Origin: Siphlonurus alternatus
Lineage: Eukaryota; Arthropoda; Insecta; Ephemeroptera; Siphlonuridae
Length of the DNA: 64,000 bases
Direction of reading: 5' to 3'
Assembly: GCA_949825025.1 (NCBI GenBank)
Contig: OX463778.1
Coordinates: 37,010,571-37,074,570 of the forward strand
Below, piece after piece: positions 12,845 to 51,214 of this stretch. Made by a program: the position numbers and the translations under genes. The notes under the pieces are model-generated. The model did not search any database. It saw nothing but the letters and a program-made list of their open reading frames with translations, and was not told the DNA's origin. Every line of letters starts with the position of its first letter. Position 1 is the first letter of the stretch.

Positions 12845-13079
12845 AAAAAACCCTTGAAAAAAAAAACCCTAGGAAAAAAAACCCTCGGGGATAAAAAACC
12901 CACGGAAAAAAAAACCTTCGCTGAAGGAGCAGCCCCAAGGAGCATGAAAATAAACCTCGCTACCGCGCTATGCTACGGAATGCTCCTTGGGGCTGCTCCT
13001 TTAGCGAAGGTTTTTTTTTCCGTGGGTTTTTTATCCCCGAGGGTTTTTTTTCCTAGGGTTTTTTTTCAAGGGTTTTTTA
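12845..13079. repeat. Large hairpin of A-tract/CCCT repeats
   Basis: The left arm (12845-12945) consists of A-runs alternating with CCCTT, CCCTAGG, CCCTCGG and CCCACGG, then a unique segment ending GCCCCAAGGAGCAT. The right arm (12980-13079) is its near-perfect reverse complement. The loop is about 34 bp. Further degenerate GGGTTTTTT units extend outward to about 13115. Two predicted frames across it are artefacts. Confidence 0.85.
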
Positions 13080-14608
13080 ATACAAGGGTTTTTTTCCGAG
13101 GGTTCTTTTTCCGCTTACCATATTTATATATATATATATATATATGATAACCCCGCGGCCTAGCTCTCCCGCGTCCCGCGGGTATAAACTGATAAATCAA
13201 AGAGTATGATACTGCAGATTACTGCAGAAAAAAATCCTCGTGTATCTTCAATGATAATGAAGGTGAGACATGGGTGACTCCCTCTCCCTATAAGCTAGAT
13301 GAGTATTATAAAATATATGTAGCACCCACAAATAACATGCATGAACAGCTTATAGGTGCGTGTTAATTAATCTCATTTTTTTACAATCTTCTCAAAAAAG
13401 GAGCTCCCATTTGCAACGTACGTCACAACAGCGTGTTAAAAAATATAAATTTAATCTGCTTAAATTCCACTAATATATTGTTTCAGATTTATATTTTACT
13501 TACCTTTTCGGTGCTTTAAAAATAGAGTTGAATAAATTATTAACCTACATAAATTTTAATGTCTGAAGAAATCTATAAATATATTTTCGCGGTCGAAGAA
13601 AGTAACACATGTTTTACAGTGTTGTCAAGCTGTAACATTAAAAATTGTTAAAATAATTTGCAACTTCAAGATTTCATCTCGATTTAAAAAAAAAATATAT
13701 ACTTTTGATCTCATCAGTAAAAAATACAAACATTTTAGTATGTAAATTCTCTTTAATTAAACAAATTATTCAATGCAAGGAAAAGGGCAATGGGGCAACG
13801 TTGGTACCGCGAATTCGCGCGAATTCTCAAATACTATTTTTTTTTAATTAAATTATTGAAGAATATATTTTTTTTTTTTTTTTAGCTTCTCAACTGAACC
13901 CTACTATAGGGTACTGGCCACAATTAAGTGACTGAATTTAACCTCCCGGCTCTTCTTAGACCCTACTAATATAAATATTGTATATAATGGAGGCTTCAAG
14001 TGATTCGATGCGCTTTCGCTGCACAACTGTTTGTCGCTATATGAGGTCCATCTTGCACTTGAAAATGAAGCAAAGTGTTTTTTTTATTTTTTCTCGGTTA
14101 TAAATCAAGTAAAAAATCTAAATCTTGAATTATCTACTTTATTTTTCAGTTTGGACCAAAGTTCCGTAAAGGAATTATCCCTGAAAAATCTTATATATTC
14201 TTGGTGAAAAAACGAATTCACATTTTTTTTTTTTTTACATAAGTTTGGTATAGCGGGTGGGATCACCGAAAAATCAGCTGACTTGAAGCCTCTATTAAAT
14301 TAGCAAATGTAATGTATGAATCTTTTTTGAAAACAAAATTGTTATCAAATAAAAAGTTAAACTGGAAGAAAACAGCAATGGTTTTATTCAAAATACATAA
14401 TAATATACAAAGACATCAACATAATAAATTACCAATCTGAGGGGAGAATAAAGCTCACCAAGAAGCGGGCATAATATATCATACATACATACACAGTATG
14501 TTTATATTTTGCATTCAATAACACTTAAATTGTTCATTTCAATATCAATATTTACAAATAATTTCAAAATGTGAAAAGTATCTTAAAAAGCAGAGTATGA
14601 AAATAAAT

Positions 14609-14614
14609 GTTTAT
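14609..14614 (-). terminator. Candidate poly(A) signal of INTS8
   Basis: AATAAA on the minus strand, about 220 bp past the INTS8 stop. Another lies near 14382. Positional evidence only. Confidence 0.35.
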
Positions 14615-14829
14615 TTAAAAAAATCAGTTACTTGGAACTTATAAACATAGAATATATATAATGTAATTTATGTAGTAAGTTTCTATTCAATAATAATCTG
14701 CAGATGGAAAGAAAGAAGTAGCATTGTTGATAATTGATAACTTTGTACAGTCAATAAACATTCTTAGTGCCTGTAGTAGGCCTAGTAGGTGTTGCACGGC
14801 ACTCAGTCTGCAATTTTGATTATAGGTCA

Positions 14830-17800
14830 CTAACACACGTAATGACGAGCCATGGCACGTAGAAAGCGAGCCTTACGAATGTTGGCAGCTTCCCTCCTAA
14901 TCTCCTCATTGTTGTTGGCGTTCAACTCGAGCAGGCCAAGAATCTTGTTCTGTAATAACAATAGGAGGTGAGTTAGCTTAAGAAAATAATACTGAATGAG
15001 GATTTCTGGGGGTGAATGCATTAATTTACAGGACAAAATTACAATTAAGTTGAAAATAAACAATGAATAATTTCTTGTTCACAATAGACAATAATGGTTG
15101 CATTTTTTTATTTCATAATTAGAAAATATACATTAAATTATGCTTTTCTGAATTTTTTAAAATTAGTTCCCGCACTCCAAAAAATCCGAAAAAATTCAGA
15201 AAAACATAATTTTAGGTATATTTTCTAATTATGAAATAAAAAAAAATGCAACCATTATTGTCTATACAGTACAGTATTTTGTTTTTAAGGATTTGAGTCT
15301 ATTTTTAAACCCTAAAATGAGCAGGGATTACAAATAATAGATCTTATATTACTGAAAGCAAAGTCTATTATTCAGTTCTAGTTACACTGTACCTAAAATA
15401 ATAAACTTTTCAAGTTTACTAGTCGTTTGAGGTAGATATAACTGCTGCTGGTATTATACTTACTGCTTGCTGTCTACGGTCCTGCTCCCCTCGCTTGGCA
15501 TGTAAGTGCACCAGAAACTCTATCAGCGTGGTGTCCCAGATGCAGGTGTAGTATGCATCCATGGCGTCCGCGCTGCTCTTCTCCTGCAGGCTCTTGAAGG
15601 CAGTCGCGTAGTCCACCTCGTCCAAAAACTGACACAGCACCGCCGCCTGTATGCAAACATGGTTGTAGTGAATTAGCTGTTAGAAGAGGGGTGGTGACTT
15701 TATGGTTTGATCATCATTGTCAGAGTCATACAACTGCAATGTATTAGTTTCTTCTAGTAGTAGTAGCATACAATAGGTCTGTTCGTAAATACACAATCAG
15801 AAAGAATTGATTATTTGTGATGAACCTTCTGTACATGGAATATAAGGTTCATCACAAATAATGGATTCTTTCTGATTGTACATTTACGAACAGACCTAAT
15901 ATTTTTGTAACAGTTTAACTTTATATTATGAAAGTGTGAAGCAAGTTACTGACCTGAGTGTGGCACTGTAGCTGAGTGCAGCACTTGATCATACGGCGGT
16001 ACACTTGGTCATCAATCTCTGCTCGTGGCACTGGCTGGCTAAAGTAGCCACTCACAGCTATGCAAGATTCCAAGTAGCTCTTCAAAGCACTTGAGTAGTA
16101 GCCGTTTGCTAGAACCACAGAACACTGTCCTGTAAGTATTATTATGATCATCATAAATGTAAATAGAACTGTCCAAATAGTGTAAGCAGCTTTCTAAATT
16201 TACATAAATACAGGTACATAACATCACGTTGTATCCTTTACGGGGCAAGCTAGCATCAATATTACCTCAACCGTCCACAAATAGACTTCCACAGTACTAC
16301 ACAGTAGTAGTAATATACAGTAGTTTTATTGAATTATTAGTATTATTATTAATGATTTATTTTATCAATACAAAATTGTGAGAAAAAAGATGTACACAAA
16401 TTTATTGCAAATACTGTAAACTATTTTTTTTAAAGTTAAATTGGCTAGAATGACAAGGAGTAAGCTAGTTTTAATTATTTTAAGAAATATAAATATGTAT
16501 ACTACATGTAAATGAATTTTCTTTAGATAAAACACACAAAAGTGATAACTCACCAAAACTGATATCGCCAAGCACCTTCAACCAGGACACATTGCCAGGG
16601 TAGAACTTGAGAGCTTGCTGTAGCAGCTGAGACAATACTTCACCAACATTACGGCTGCTGAACGAATTAGCACTGCAATAAAATAAAACGTGACATACCT
16701 TCTTAGAAAAACAGCATTATATCAATGCATCAGTTGCTTTTGAAGCAGAAAGTTTCACACAATTTTTTCAGTAACTTAATATTGTCAGAACATTAACTTC
16801 ATGAGAATGGCCTCTCACTACTCACTTGCTGACAACTGCTGGCCAGAGAGCAGAATACTCAACGTTGAGCTCGAGGCTAGGTTCGTCTTTGAGCACATTG
16901 TAGAGCCTTGCCAACAGGGATACAGCCACAGCAATGGTGGTGGGCTCTCTGAGGCGTGCCAGAAACTGTTGTAGCTGGACTCTCCCCTGCACGGAGCCTG
17001 CATTAGGTGAGTCTCTGTGCACCGACGTGGCAGTGCCAGATGATGTCCGCTTGGTCTGCCCAGATCCAAACACCGGAAGAACTGAAAAGCAAAAGTGAGA
17101 ATTTGATTTGGGTTGGCATTCTAACCAATTTGGTATACTGTACTACACTACATATTTTCAATTTTTTTTTTAAATAAAACATGGGGTAAAACAAACAACT
17201 TTAAAAATTTTAAATATATTTTAGTGTAATTTTTAATGATACTTTACATTATTCAATGCAGTGCTGTAATAATAGTAATAGATATTCATAATTAGGAGAA
17301 CATTTAATACATACTGTATTCAATAAAAAAACACACAAAACAGAATACTGAATTACAGAATTAAAGGAAAGGAAAGGTGTTAGTCATCACTACAGGGTCT
17401 CTCACTATTATTAACTTGACTCAAGAGATGACAACTCACTCAGCTCCCAGGCGTCTCTCCTTGACACTTTTTTGGCTCCCTTGTACTTTGCAATGTCCTG
17501 ACAGGCATGTGCAATGGCCGTGGGAAGCTCAAAATAGCTCCAGCGTCGTTCCAAGCTCACCAGGAACTCCCACTCGCCCAGATTGAGCAGCGCCAGTGCG
17601 CAGTGCTCCAATACTTCAATACGAGGAATAACCGCTTCACCAGCCTGCAGACTACCCAGGCACGAGCGACACTGAGCTGCAAGCTCCACACGACCTGAGA
17701 ACAAAGCAGTTAGGTCACATAATGATAACAGCATTAATTAATACGAAAATAAATAAGAACTTATCAAGACTGTACAGTTATGAGCCGTTATGAAAATTGT

Positions 17801-20800
17801 GTACTTGATTGTATTTACTCACCGAGTGCTCCCTGGCCGAGGGATGCCGCTGTGTCCGCTGCTCCGGGCAGCTGGGTCGGCCACTCTGCAAGGAACTGCA
17901 CCACCGAACCGAGCAGTACTTCCCAGCTCACCAGGCGTCCCAGCTTGAAGGCCAGAGGTCCCGGCAACTGAGTGCCTGCTTGTCGAGCCTCGTCCTCTAC
18001 TGCACTCAGTAGGCGTCGAGCTCCCTCAAATTCCTTAAACACAGCAAGAAAAGGTTGTAGCATATCCGTTGATACCACAAGTCAAGTTTAACAGTTTAAA
18101 GAAAGTTCACCCTTTTTCTTTTTTTTGTTTTTAAAGAGAAAAAATAAATAAATACAGTAAATAAATAAACTGTTAAAATAAAGTTAGCAATTTTATTATT
18201 TTATGAAATACTCCAAAACTATTTTTTTAGCCCTCTTACAGTACATAATACAGAAAGAAGCCTGGTACTTGCCTCTGAAAAGGTGAGCTCCTTTGCCTTG
18301 GCTAACAGAATGAAGGTGGTGTCCTGGAGAGGTCCTCTGGGCAGACTCATCACCAAAGACTGCAAGGGGATGGGTAGCTCCCACTGTGGAGGAAGGGAAT
18401 TAGCTCTGCCTTAGCGTACATGGTTTGAAGTTTTACCTTAGAGTTGACTTTCCAGGGGGGCTTCATGGGAGAGATTGCATTCAGCTTGTTGACCAGCTCA
18501 CGGATCTCAGCCGCGTCAAAGCTCTGGATAAGTTTCTGCTCCAACAGACCTTTCACAAGTTTGACATTTTCTGGAAACAAAATTAAAAACTTTAGACAAG
18601 TAACATTATTCTGTACTGTACCAGTAGCTTGCTAACTACATAATGTGATTACCTGCATTCTTTGAAATCCATCTAAAGGAATACCCAATTTATAACATAG
18701 AAAAGTGTTGCTTGAAGATTAACAGATGATTAAAAAAATCTTGTTTTATTGCACATTGAAATATCATAATACAGCAATGAACACTATAGGCTTTGGTACA
18801 AAATGCTGATTGCTATCCCAAACTTACTGATATCTGGTGTCGGCTGGTGCCAGCTGGGCTCGAGGTCTGGTAGAGGTGCTGCTACTCGACATGCCAGATG
18901 CTCTCTGTGGGCAGCAGGCAGCAGGGGAGCAAGGTCTGGACAGGAGAGGGCCTTTGCCGCCAGTTCAGGCACCCCAGCCTCCACCAGGTCCACAACAAAC
19001 ACCCTGAGACGTTCTTGTACCAGCGAGTCAGAGCCCTGAACCACTGTCACCAGCGTCTATGGAAATAAAACAATAAACCAAAGTACTGTATAATACCATT
19101 GATACTGTTTTTAATTTGTAACAAAATAATTTATCTTTGTTTAATTAGAATGTTCATTCAAATAGTTTGACTTTTTATTTTGAAGTTATGTGTATGAATA
19201 GCCATTTGGTCAAACATTGCCTACAATAAGGAAATTGTTCTATTTTATTCTATATTTCTACTTAATAAAAAAAATACTTATTAAAGTACTGACCGAGACG
19301 AGGAGGTCAATGCCCTTGCTGCCTCTCTGCTGCAAACGTGGCACCAAGTTGCCAGGGCTTGCTGCACCCTCCACAGCTCGTCGCACTGCATTCAGGATCT
19401 GAACTTGCATCAGAAGGTCTCTCGCAACAAAGAAGCGGCCACTTGCTGCAGCTGCCTGAATGTCCAGTTCTAGGGCATCTCTATGCACCAGCGGCACCTC
19501 ACGACTCAAGTTGTCCTGCTGCAAAATGCTCACAATGCCCTGCAAAATTTAAATAATAATAATATGTAATTGAATTTCTCAATTACAGTATATATGCTAG
19601 AGACAATACTAGCTCAGAAAGTTAATGCCTTCGGAAGTTTTATTATTTTTCTTAGGCAACATTTCATTACACAAGCAATACAACTACATATATACAACAT
19701 ATCTATTTAATTTTATGGACTGGATAATGTAGACAAGTGTTAAAGGACAAAAATACTTTTAACAAAAATTTTCGTTTTATTTAAGAAGACAATTATTAGA
19801 GAGATAACATATGGATACTCGAAAGATTATTACTCAGTATACTCACAATGTATTGGTTACTAGCACAGTTGAGAAACTGAACTAGCAAATCTGGCTTAAG
19901 CTGGGCCCAATTGATTCCAAGAGCAGCACAGTAGCCCCTCAAAGTCCCTTCAGCCACCACACAAAATGCAGGGCATGCGGGCAGCCCCGTAAATAATTTG
20001 GCAGCCTGTGCCATGTGCTCTCTTGACCTCTCGTACTGCTCTCGAGAGAAGTAGAAGGCACCTAGGTCGTAGTGAACCTGAGAGAACATGAAGTTTACTG
20101 ATAACAGATACGTACTCTATATATTCTGTAAATATATAAACCAAAATTTTCATTTTTATTGTTATTATTTTTTACCACTATAATAAAAATATTAAAAATA
20201 AATTCAGTGATTCCTAAATGTATTGTTCAGAGGCATCCCAACTGTAGGAAGTGTTATAAATTGAGCACAATATTTACCTGGCACTTGATCTCTGCTGTAG
20301 AGGCAAGAGGCCCTGCATCCCAGCTCTGGATCAACTCTGTAGTGTTCTCAGTAAGGGGCAGGAAGGTCTCGTAAACGGGTACGTGTAAAGAGATCGGAGA
20401 CTTGGCCTCAGCTACACGACCCAGTAAGGCAAGGGACTCTGGTACTCGGGACTCCAAGCCAATCAGCATCTCCTCAAGCAACTGAGGTGGTATATAGAGA
20501 GGGTCTTGCAGACCAGGGCTGTACACACAGAGCATTTAGTGCTTACCTTTTGACAGTAAAATTAAAGTACTTACATAGGAATGAATGGTGCTCTTGGTTG
20601 CTTGATAGACAGTCGAGCTCCAACAGCAGCTCTCAACACCCAGCGGTGAAAGAGCAAAACTGCAAATAGTTCATGAGACGGACATGTTTCAACATCTAAC
20701 TGCTCGTGGTTTCCAATTGACACTTCTTTGCCTTGACTAAGCAGTAGCAAGTCTTGCAGCAGTGATATTTGCATCGTTAGAGGAAGCCTAAAAATATAGA

Positions 20801-21776
20801 AAATTACTCAAAACTAATGACATTGTAGATATTTTATATACAGTATACAAATTACTTAATTATTATGTATGCATATATGATACAGAATGATACGTAAATA
20901 ATATGTACCGTTATGCATACACTGCACACCTCAGGAAAGCATGATTTCCTCCATAGGCTGCAAGGCATTGCCCACAGACAGAGCAAGGATAAAGTTTATG
21001 CTGTCCTGAGATATACATAATATCAAACTGTATGCATTTGCAGTACAGTCACTGAGTAAATTATGATAGTGTATGTATGCATACAGTACGAATACTGTAC
21101 AATTTGCATGTATCATACTGTATAATATATATTATTATGCATATTATGTATACATACTTTGCTTCTAAAATGTCTAGATCCCATTTTAAAAATGCTGATA
21201 TTTTTAAAGACATTATCTTTAATGCTAGACTTTTGTTGCTCCTCTTCGTTTCTTCTCTCTTTGATTCTATTGTCTGGTCGCCTTCACAGATACTGGTTCT
21301 CTCTTGGAATGGTTTAGGAGCAATAGATTTGAATTTGATGATAAGTTCCGTAGGAGAGGGATCTGTAAAACGAATAGCTTGTTTATAAAATTGTTTGGGT
21401 ATAAATAGTATGCATAACACCACAGACAATGATAACACACAGAATTGATGTTATGAATATACAGGCGCGGATCCAGGGGGGGGGGGGGGGGGGGGGCTGG
21501 GTGCAATCCCCCCCCTCCTCCCGAAATTTTGGATTTAACATTTTAATATGGGCATTATAGGCGTTTCCCCCACTCCATTTTTTTAACATTAGGCAGCCCT
21601 CTCCCCCCCCCCCCCGATTTTTTTTTCTGGATCCGCGCCTGTGAATATATTATGTTACCTGGTTTCCATTTTTGTAAATGCGTTTCAAGCAAACTGGGAT
21701 TCAGGAGGAACTCGAACCAAAGTACAGTATCAGGATTGATGGGGACGGTTCCCGTTCTTAATAAATCAACATCCAT
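14830..21776 (-). CDS. IntS8: Integrator complex subunit 8
   Basis: Sixteen exons join in frame to 1015 residues (human INTS8 is about 995): 21776-21659, 21362-21158, 20787-20575, 20518-20278, 20077-19847, 19539-19294, 19056-18828, 18570-18437, 18383-18273, 18033-17823, 17694-17440, 17081-16826, 16672-16554, 16129-15954, 15646-15464 and 14949-14830. The N-terminus has LWFEFLLNPSLLETHL; the WFEF motif (residues 20-23) is known to be needed for PP2A recruitment to Integrator. FLKWDLDILE and the C-terminal MIKCCTQLQCHTQ, LCQFLDEVDYATAFKSLQE and AMDAYY match the family closely. INTS8 belongs to the Integrator phosphatase module, which dephosphorylates RNA polymerase II and SPT5 to attenuate transcription and supports snRNA processing in the nucleus. 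The fold is helical-repeat with no enzyme site. All introns are GT-AG except intron 9, which starts GC. Confidence 0.93.
15083..15268. repeat. Fold-back MITE in the last INTS8 intron
   Basis: AATAGACAATAATGGTTGCA at the left is mirrored at 15250-15268. Arms of about 75 bp surround a short GC-richer centre. The element has no coding content and lies between INTS8 exons 15 and 16. Confidence 0.8.
15772..15900. repeat. Fold-back MITE in INTS8 intron 14
   Basis: AGGTCTGTTCGTAAAT at the left and ATTTACGAACAGACCT at the right bound two arms of about 50 bp with a short loop. A compact, almost perfect hairpin typical of a MITE. Confidence 0.85.
18034..18272 (-). other. GC-AG intron 9 of INTS8
   Basis: Exon 9 ends TCAGAG and the next bases are GCAAGT. 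Only a GC donor keeps the frame into the next exon (ELTFSE then EFEGARRLL). The nearby GTACCA would shift phase and run into a stop. Confidence 0.75.
21462..21641. mobile_element. hAT-type MITE, copy 2, in INTS8 intron 1
   Basis: Bounded by CAGGCGCGGATCCAG and CTGGATCCGCGCCTG and flanked by the exact 8-bp repeat TGAATATA. It carries a run of over 20 G near its left end and a long C-run near its right end. Confidence 0.92.
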
Positions 21777-22419
21777 CTTGCTTAGTTAATTAAAAGTATA
21801 CAATATATTTTAAAACTTCAAGACCATAAAATAAGGTAGTAAATTATACAAAATCACAAAAATATACTGCATAATAACAAATGTTTAGCCGACGCTTTGC
21901 CGCAAGCCGCAATGCCGCAATGCCGATCAGCTGTGATACGATGTGATATTTGATAATTTGATGCTCTTCTTCTTCTTCCGTCAAAAAATGCAGGAAAATT
22001 TTTAAAACCGACCTTCACCTTTAATATTAACTCTATGACCTTCACACTTCACACAGTTCACACCCATATCAAAGTAGAGGAACTTTGCACCCATATAGAG
22101 CATAATATATAGAGTTAATTAATTATATATATAACCATGATGTCATGATAGTATATATTAAAAATTATATATATCAGATATGCATATACATTAATTATAG
22201 ATAGAATGTATATTATATAATAGCCTTAATTATTAACACAAACAAGCAAAAAAAAATAAAAAAAAACACATATATATAATATATATATATATATATTATA
22301 TATATATATATATTAAATATATATATATATATAATATATAAATATATATATTTATATATTTATTATATTAATATTTATATAATTTATTATTTATTTATAT
22401 TGTAAATTTTTTTATTTGC

Positions 22420-22469
<50 letters not shown>

Positions 22470-22814
22470 CTATTTGGAAAATTAATACATCAACGTAAAA
22501 ACGAAAAGATTGATCGATCGAACGACCATATCCATTGTATAAAATTTGAAAAAAATAAAAAAAGTCGACACACTATAAATAATATAGTTACGCTGGAAAA
22601 GTTGCATATAGCTACAGATTACAGGCTTATATAATTATTAACGATCGAGTGCGTGATCAAACATATTATTTTGACAATTAATATATTATAGTGCCGATAT
22701 TAATTTTAGCTTTCTTCGGGTAGTGAAAGAATAAGGTAAAAATTTATAAGCATGCATCGATCTCAAGAAATTATAAGCTCAACTATAATATATAGCTATA
22801 TAATATATTTATTT

Positions 22815-22864
<50 letters not shown>

Positions 22865-23072
22865 CCGCGGTCGCCGCATGCAGAGTACCGTAAAATAAAT
22901 GGCAGTTTGTGAAAGACAAAAGTTTCCTTTCAAATAACGTACGTAAAATAATTATATCTATATATAGATTCTAAAAGCTAAAATAATTTTTTTTTTTTTT
23001 GTGAAATGCATATATATATAATAATATATACATATAAATATATATAGCTGGATTAGATGTAACTTTTATATT

Positions 23073-23181
23073 CAGGCACGGATCCAGGAGGGCAGGGGGG
23101 AGGGCTGGGGGGCTGCAGCCCCCCCCCCAAATTTTGGATTTCAGCCCCCCCTTACCGATTTTTTTTTTGGATCCGCGCCTG
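23073..23181. mobile_element. hAT-type MITE, copy 3
   Basis: Starts CAGGCACGGATCCAG (one mismatch to the family) and ends TGGATCCGCGCCTG. The flanks TTTATATT and TTTATAGT are a near 8-bp duplication. At 109 bp it is the shortest copy. Confidence 0.8.
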
Positions 23182-23299
23182 TTTATAGTTATTTGTTTAT
23201 TTCTGGATAAATCAGTACGTAGTGCTACTATTAAATAATCATGGCTACTATAGATATTATATGATTATTTTTTTTAATTTTTATTTTTAATTTTTATAA

Positions 23300-23660
23300 A
23301 TCAAACCCTATTGGGTACTTCTATTTACTAATTACATACTTCTTTGAAACCCCGAACCTTCCGAAACCCTAACTTGAGCGTTTCGCGGGCTCTTCCGGAA
23401 CGGGGGCGGCCACGGCCTTGCAAATCCATCCCGGCATTTGCCTGCGACTGAGGGAAACGTGGAAACCTCAGCCAGGATGGACGCTACAGCTTTTGTCAAT
23501 GAACCGGAAGTGCAATGGTCCAAAGCCAGGGGAACCACATAGTGGAAAAGCGCAACGATTTACCCCTGGGTGGGAAACGTGGTTTTTGTTGAAAATGGTC
23601 ACCCATCCAACTACTAACCACGCGCAGCGTTGCTTGACTTCGGTGATCGTCGATCATTCT
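23300..23660 (-). mobile_element. 5S rRNA-derived SINE, family B
   Basis: On the minus strand the head reads ATCACCGAAGTCAAGCAACG then GTGGTTAGTAGTTGGATGGG and TGACC, a 5S rRNA-like promoter. The body includes CTGAGGTTTCCACGTTTCCC and the tail ends near AGTACCCAATAGGGTTT. It is highly similar to the plus-strand copy at 26755-27130 and shares its central segment with family A. Confidence 0.85.
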
Positions 23661-24123
23661 GTCAAATATATTATTATATATATAAATGTTTTTTTTAATG
23701 CCAAAATTTGAAAATACGTAAATAAATTTATAATACGTACACGTACGTAATATGAACGCTGTGAATTAACGCAAGCTATAAAAAAAGAACAATTTATTAT
23801 AAAATATATTATACGGACGAGTCTTGTATTTATTCAATTTATTGTATTAGCACATTGTTGTGTACGAGTGTATATAAGAGTGCTGCAGGGTTTTCTTAAT
23901 ATATCAACAAATAACCATGCCATGTCATGCACGCCATGCATCACGAAAGCTGGACCATAAAAGTAAATTGAATTGAATTTAAATTTCATTTATATGAACT
24001 CGTCGGAAGTATTTTTAAATTTATTTGAAAATAAAAATAAAATAATGTTTCTATTTAAATGATTAATCTATAATTATTAATTACATACATGAGATGCATT
24101 TTAATTTTTATTGTCCGCATAAT

Positions 24124-24129
24124 TTTATT
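24124..24129 (-). terminator. Candidate poly(A) signal of NWD
   Basis: AATAAA on the minus strand about 100 bp past the stop codon at 24227. Positional evidence only. Confidence 0.45.
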
Positions 24130-24226
24130 TTCATTCAAGATAACATTTTTACAGAAATATGTATAATATATATAATTAAATTACATGTTTAAATATATAT
24201 TATTTATCTATTTAAATTAAATAAAT

Positions 24227-49893
<25,667 letters not shown>

Positions 49894-50302
49894 CTCTGCC
49901 GCCGGGGCAGCCCTTCACAGGGACGTATAGGAACCACTGGCGGGACAACAACTGGCGCGGGAGACGACTTGGTTACAACTATCAGTAAGGGGGCGCTTTG
50001 GAGCGTTCGGGAGACCGCGATGTTTATGCGTTGCTATGGTTATAACACATTGCTTTTGAGGTATTTACATTATATATAATATATATATACACACAGGTAA
50101 TTTGTTTCACTAATATATTGAGCTATATTTTGGTCATAAAGGTCCTTTCATCATACATAAAGGTATATATGCTTTTTTTAAAATATAAAACGTCAAATTG
50201 AGTAATTGCATGTTAATTAACTACGTATCACTACTAAAAACTTTTATTTATAGAAACTCAACTTAATATAATACTGAAAACCTCCATCATTGATAAACTA
50301 CA

Positions 50303-50660
50303 TAAGGGTAAGGTAACGCCACCAATGTTAAAAAAAGTCCCTCACACAAAAATTCTGAAAAAAATTCAAAATGTTCTCCTCTACATCGAATCCCCTATCA
50401 GCAGTTAAAATATCAGGTATACAAATACGATCTAGTTTTTGAGTTATGAATTTTTAAAGTTGACTAATTTAACATGGGAATTCCATTTCTCCATGTTAAA
50501 TTAGCCAACTTTAAAAATTCATAACTCAAAAACTAGATCGTATTTGTATACCTGATATTTTACCTACTGATAGGGGGTGTAGAGGAGAACATTTTAAATT
50601 TTTTTCAGAATTTTTGTGTGAGGGATTTTTTTTAACATTGGTGGCGTTACCTTACCCTTA
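50303..50660. mobile_element. Fold-back MITE with TAAGGGTAAGG ends
   Basis: The two arms of about 170 bp are almost identical complements: TAAGGGTAAGGTAACGCCAC at the left, and GTGGCGTTACCTTACCCTTA at the right. The centre is only about 15 bp. The terminal TAAGGG/CCCTTA resembles the ends of the element at 57263-57498. Confidence 0.9.
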
Positions 50661-50822
50661 AAATATAAAATTATATATAAGCAGCTAAATATAAAAAAAA
50701 AATAATAAATAAAAAAATTCTTACATCAATTTTTAATTATTTGTGAAACTATAAATAATTAAAAATTGATGTAAGAATTATGAGTCTGTGATTTTTGTTT
50801 TTTATAGGCTTATAATTTTATA

Positions 50823-51144
50823 TTAATGGAGTACCGACCTCCATTTTTTTTTATTGCAGAAATGGATAGAGGGTGCAAAGTTATGCTACTCTGATTTTTT
50901 TTCAGATTTTTTAGAGCCCGGCAACTATATTTTTTAAAAATTATTGAAAGTGCAGAAAAAGTGCCGCCTCTCTTATTAAAAGATAGGACCCAAAAGGGAC
51001 GAGGATTTGAACCCGACCTCGCCAAAACTTTTTAGCAATACTTCCCGGTCCCTAAAAAATCTGAAAAAAATCACAGTAACATAAAACTTCTCATCCTCTA
51101 TCCAATTCTGTTATAAAAATTTTTGAGGTCGATACTCCATTAAT
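50823..51144. mobile_element. Fold-back MITE, copy 2 (no central CREs)
   Basis: The ends TTAATGGAGTACCGACCTC and GAGGTCGATACTCCATTAA match those of the element at 37050-37372, and both copies contain GGATAGAGGGTGCAAA or its equivalent. The central CREs are replaced by a different sequence. Confidence 0.8.
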
Positions 51145-51214
51145 ATGCTTGGGTACAAGGATAAGAAATGTATAAGAAATGAAAACACACAATTATTTTG
51201 TATAGGCGTAAATA

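Larger units (their letters stand above)
9639..14600. other. Intergenic region rich in mobile elements
   Basis: No gene can be assembled between the LRR gene and the end of INTS8. The stretch holds a 1.56-kb terminal-inverted-repeat element (9976-11533), a rearranged SINE (about 11630-11900), a tandem pair of the motif TCAAAAACGACTAACTC (about 11912-11970), a (TA)n tract, an inverted-repeat element (12273-12736) and a large hairpin (12845-13079). From about 13150 to 14600 I see only AT-rich unique sequence. Confidence 0.6.
21777..24226. other. INTS8 upstream region and NWD downstream region
   Basis: No gene. Directly upstream of INTS8, at 21880-21960, is a short GC-richer stretch with repeated GCCGCAATGCC, a possible promoter element. 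Further on are (TA)n tracts (about 22265-22360, 22424-22467 and 22818-22861), a hAT-type MITE (23073-23181) and a 5S-derived SINE (about 23300-23660). Confidence 0.55.
49894..51214. other. NWD promoter side and yurt downstream region
   Basis: No gene. The first 80 bp above the NWD start are GC-rich and may hold its 5' UTR and promoter. Beyond lie two fold-back elements (50303-50660 and 50823-51144) and a short hairpin around 50710-50775. Confidence 0.55.

Noticed and set aside
12854..13147. Frame rich in KKTLG and FFPRVFF repeats
   Set aside because: It is the translated A-tract/CCCT hairpin and is palindromic on both strands; not a gene.
17377..20774. Several plus-strand and off-frame ORFs over INTS8
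   Set aside because: Shadows of INTS8 exons; the chosen frames match the family and splice consistently.
20931..21003. Open frame DSINFILALSVGNALQPMEE between INTS8 exons 2 and 3, with a good CTCAG acceptor
   Set aside because: The phase after exon 2 would read into a stop, no usable donor follows, and joining exon 2 directly to 20787 gives the expected family sequence. At most it is a rare alternative terminal exon.
21267..21776. Frames with poly-Pro/Gly runs overlapping the start of INTS8
   Set aside because: Caused by the G and C runs of the hAT MITE. Only the N-terminal residues from 21776 to 21659 are real.
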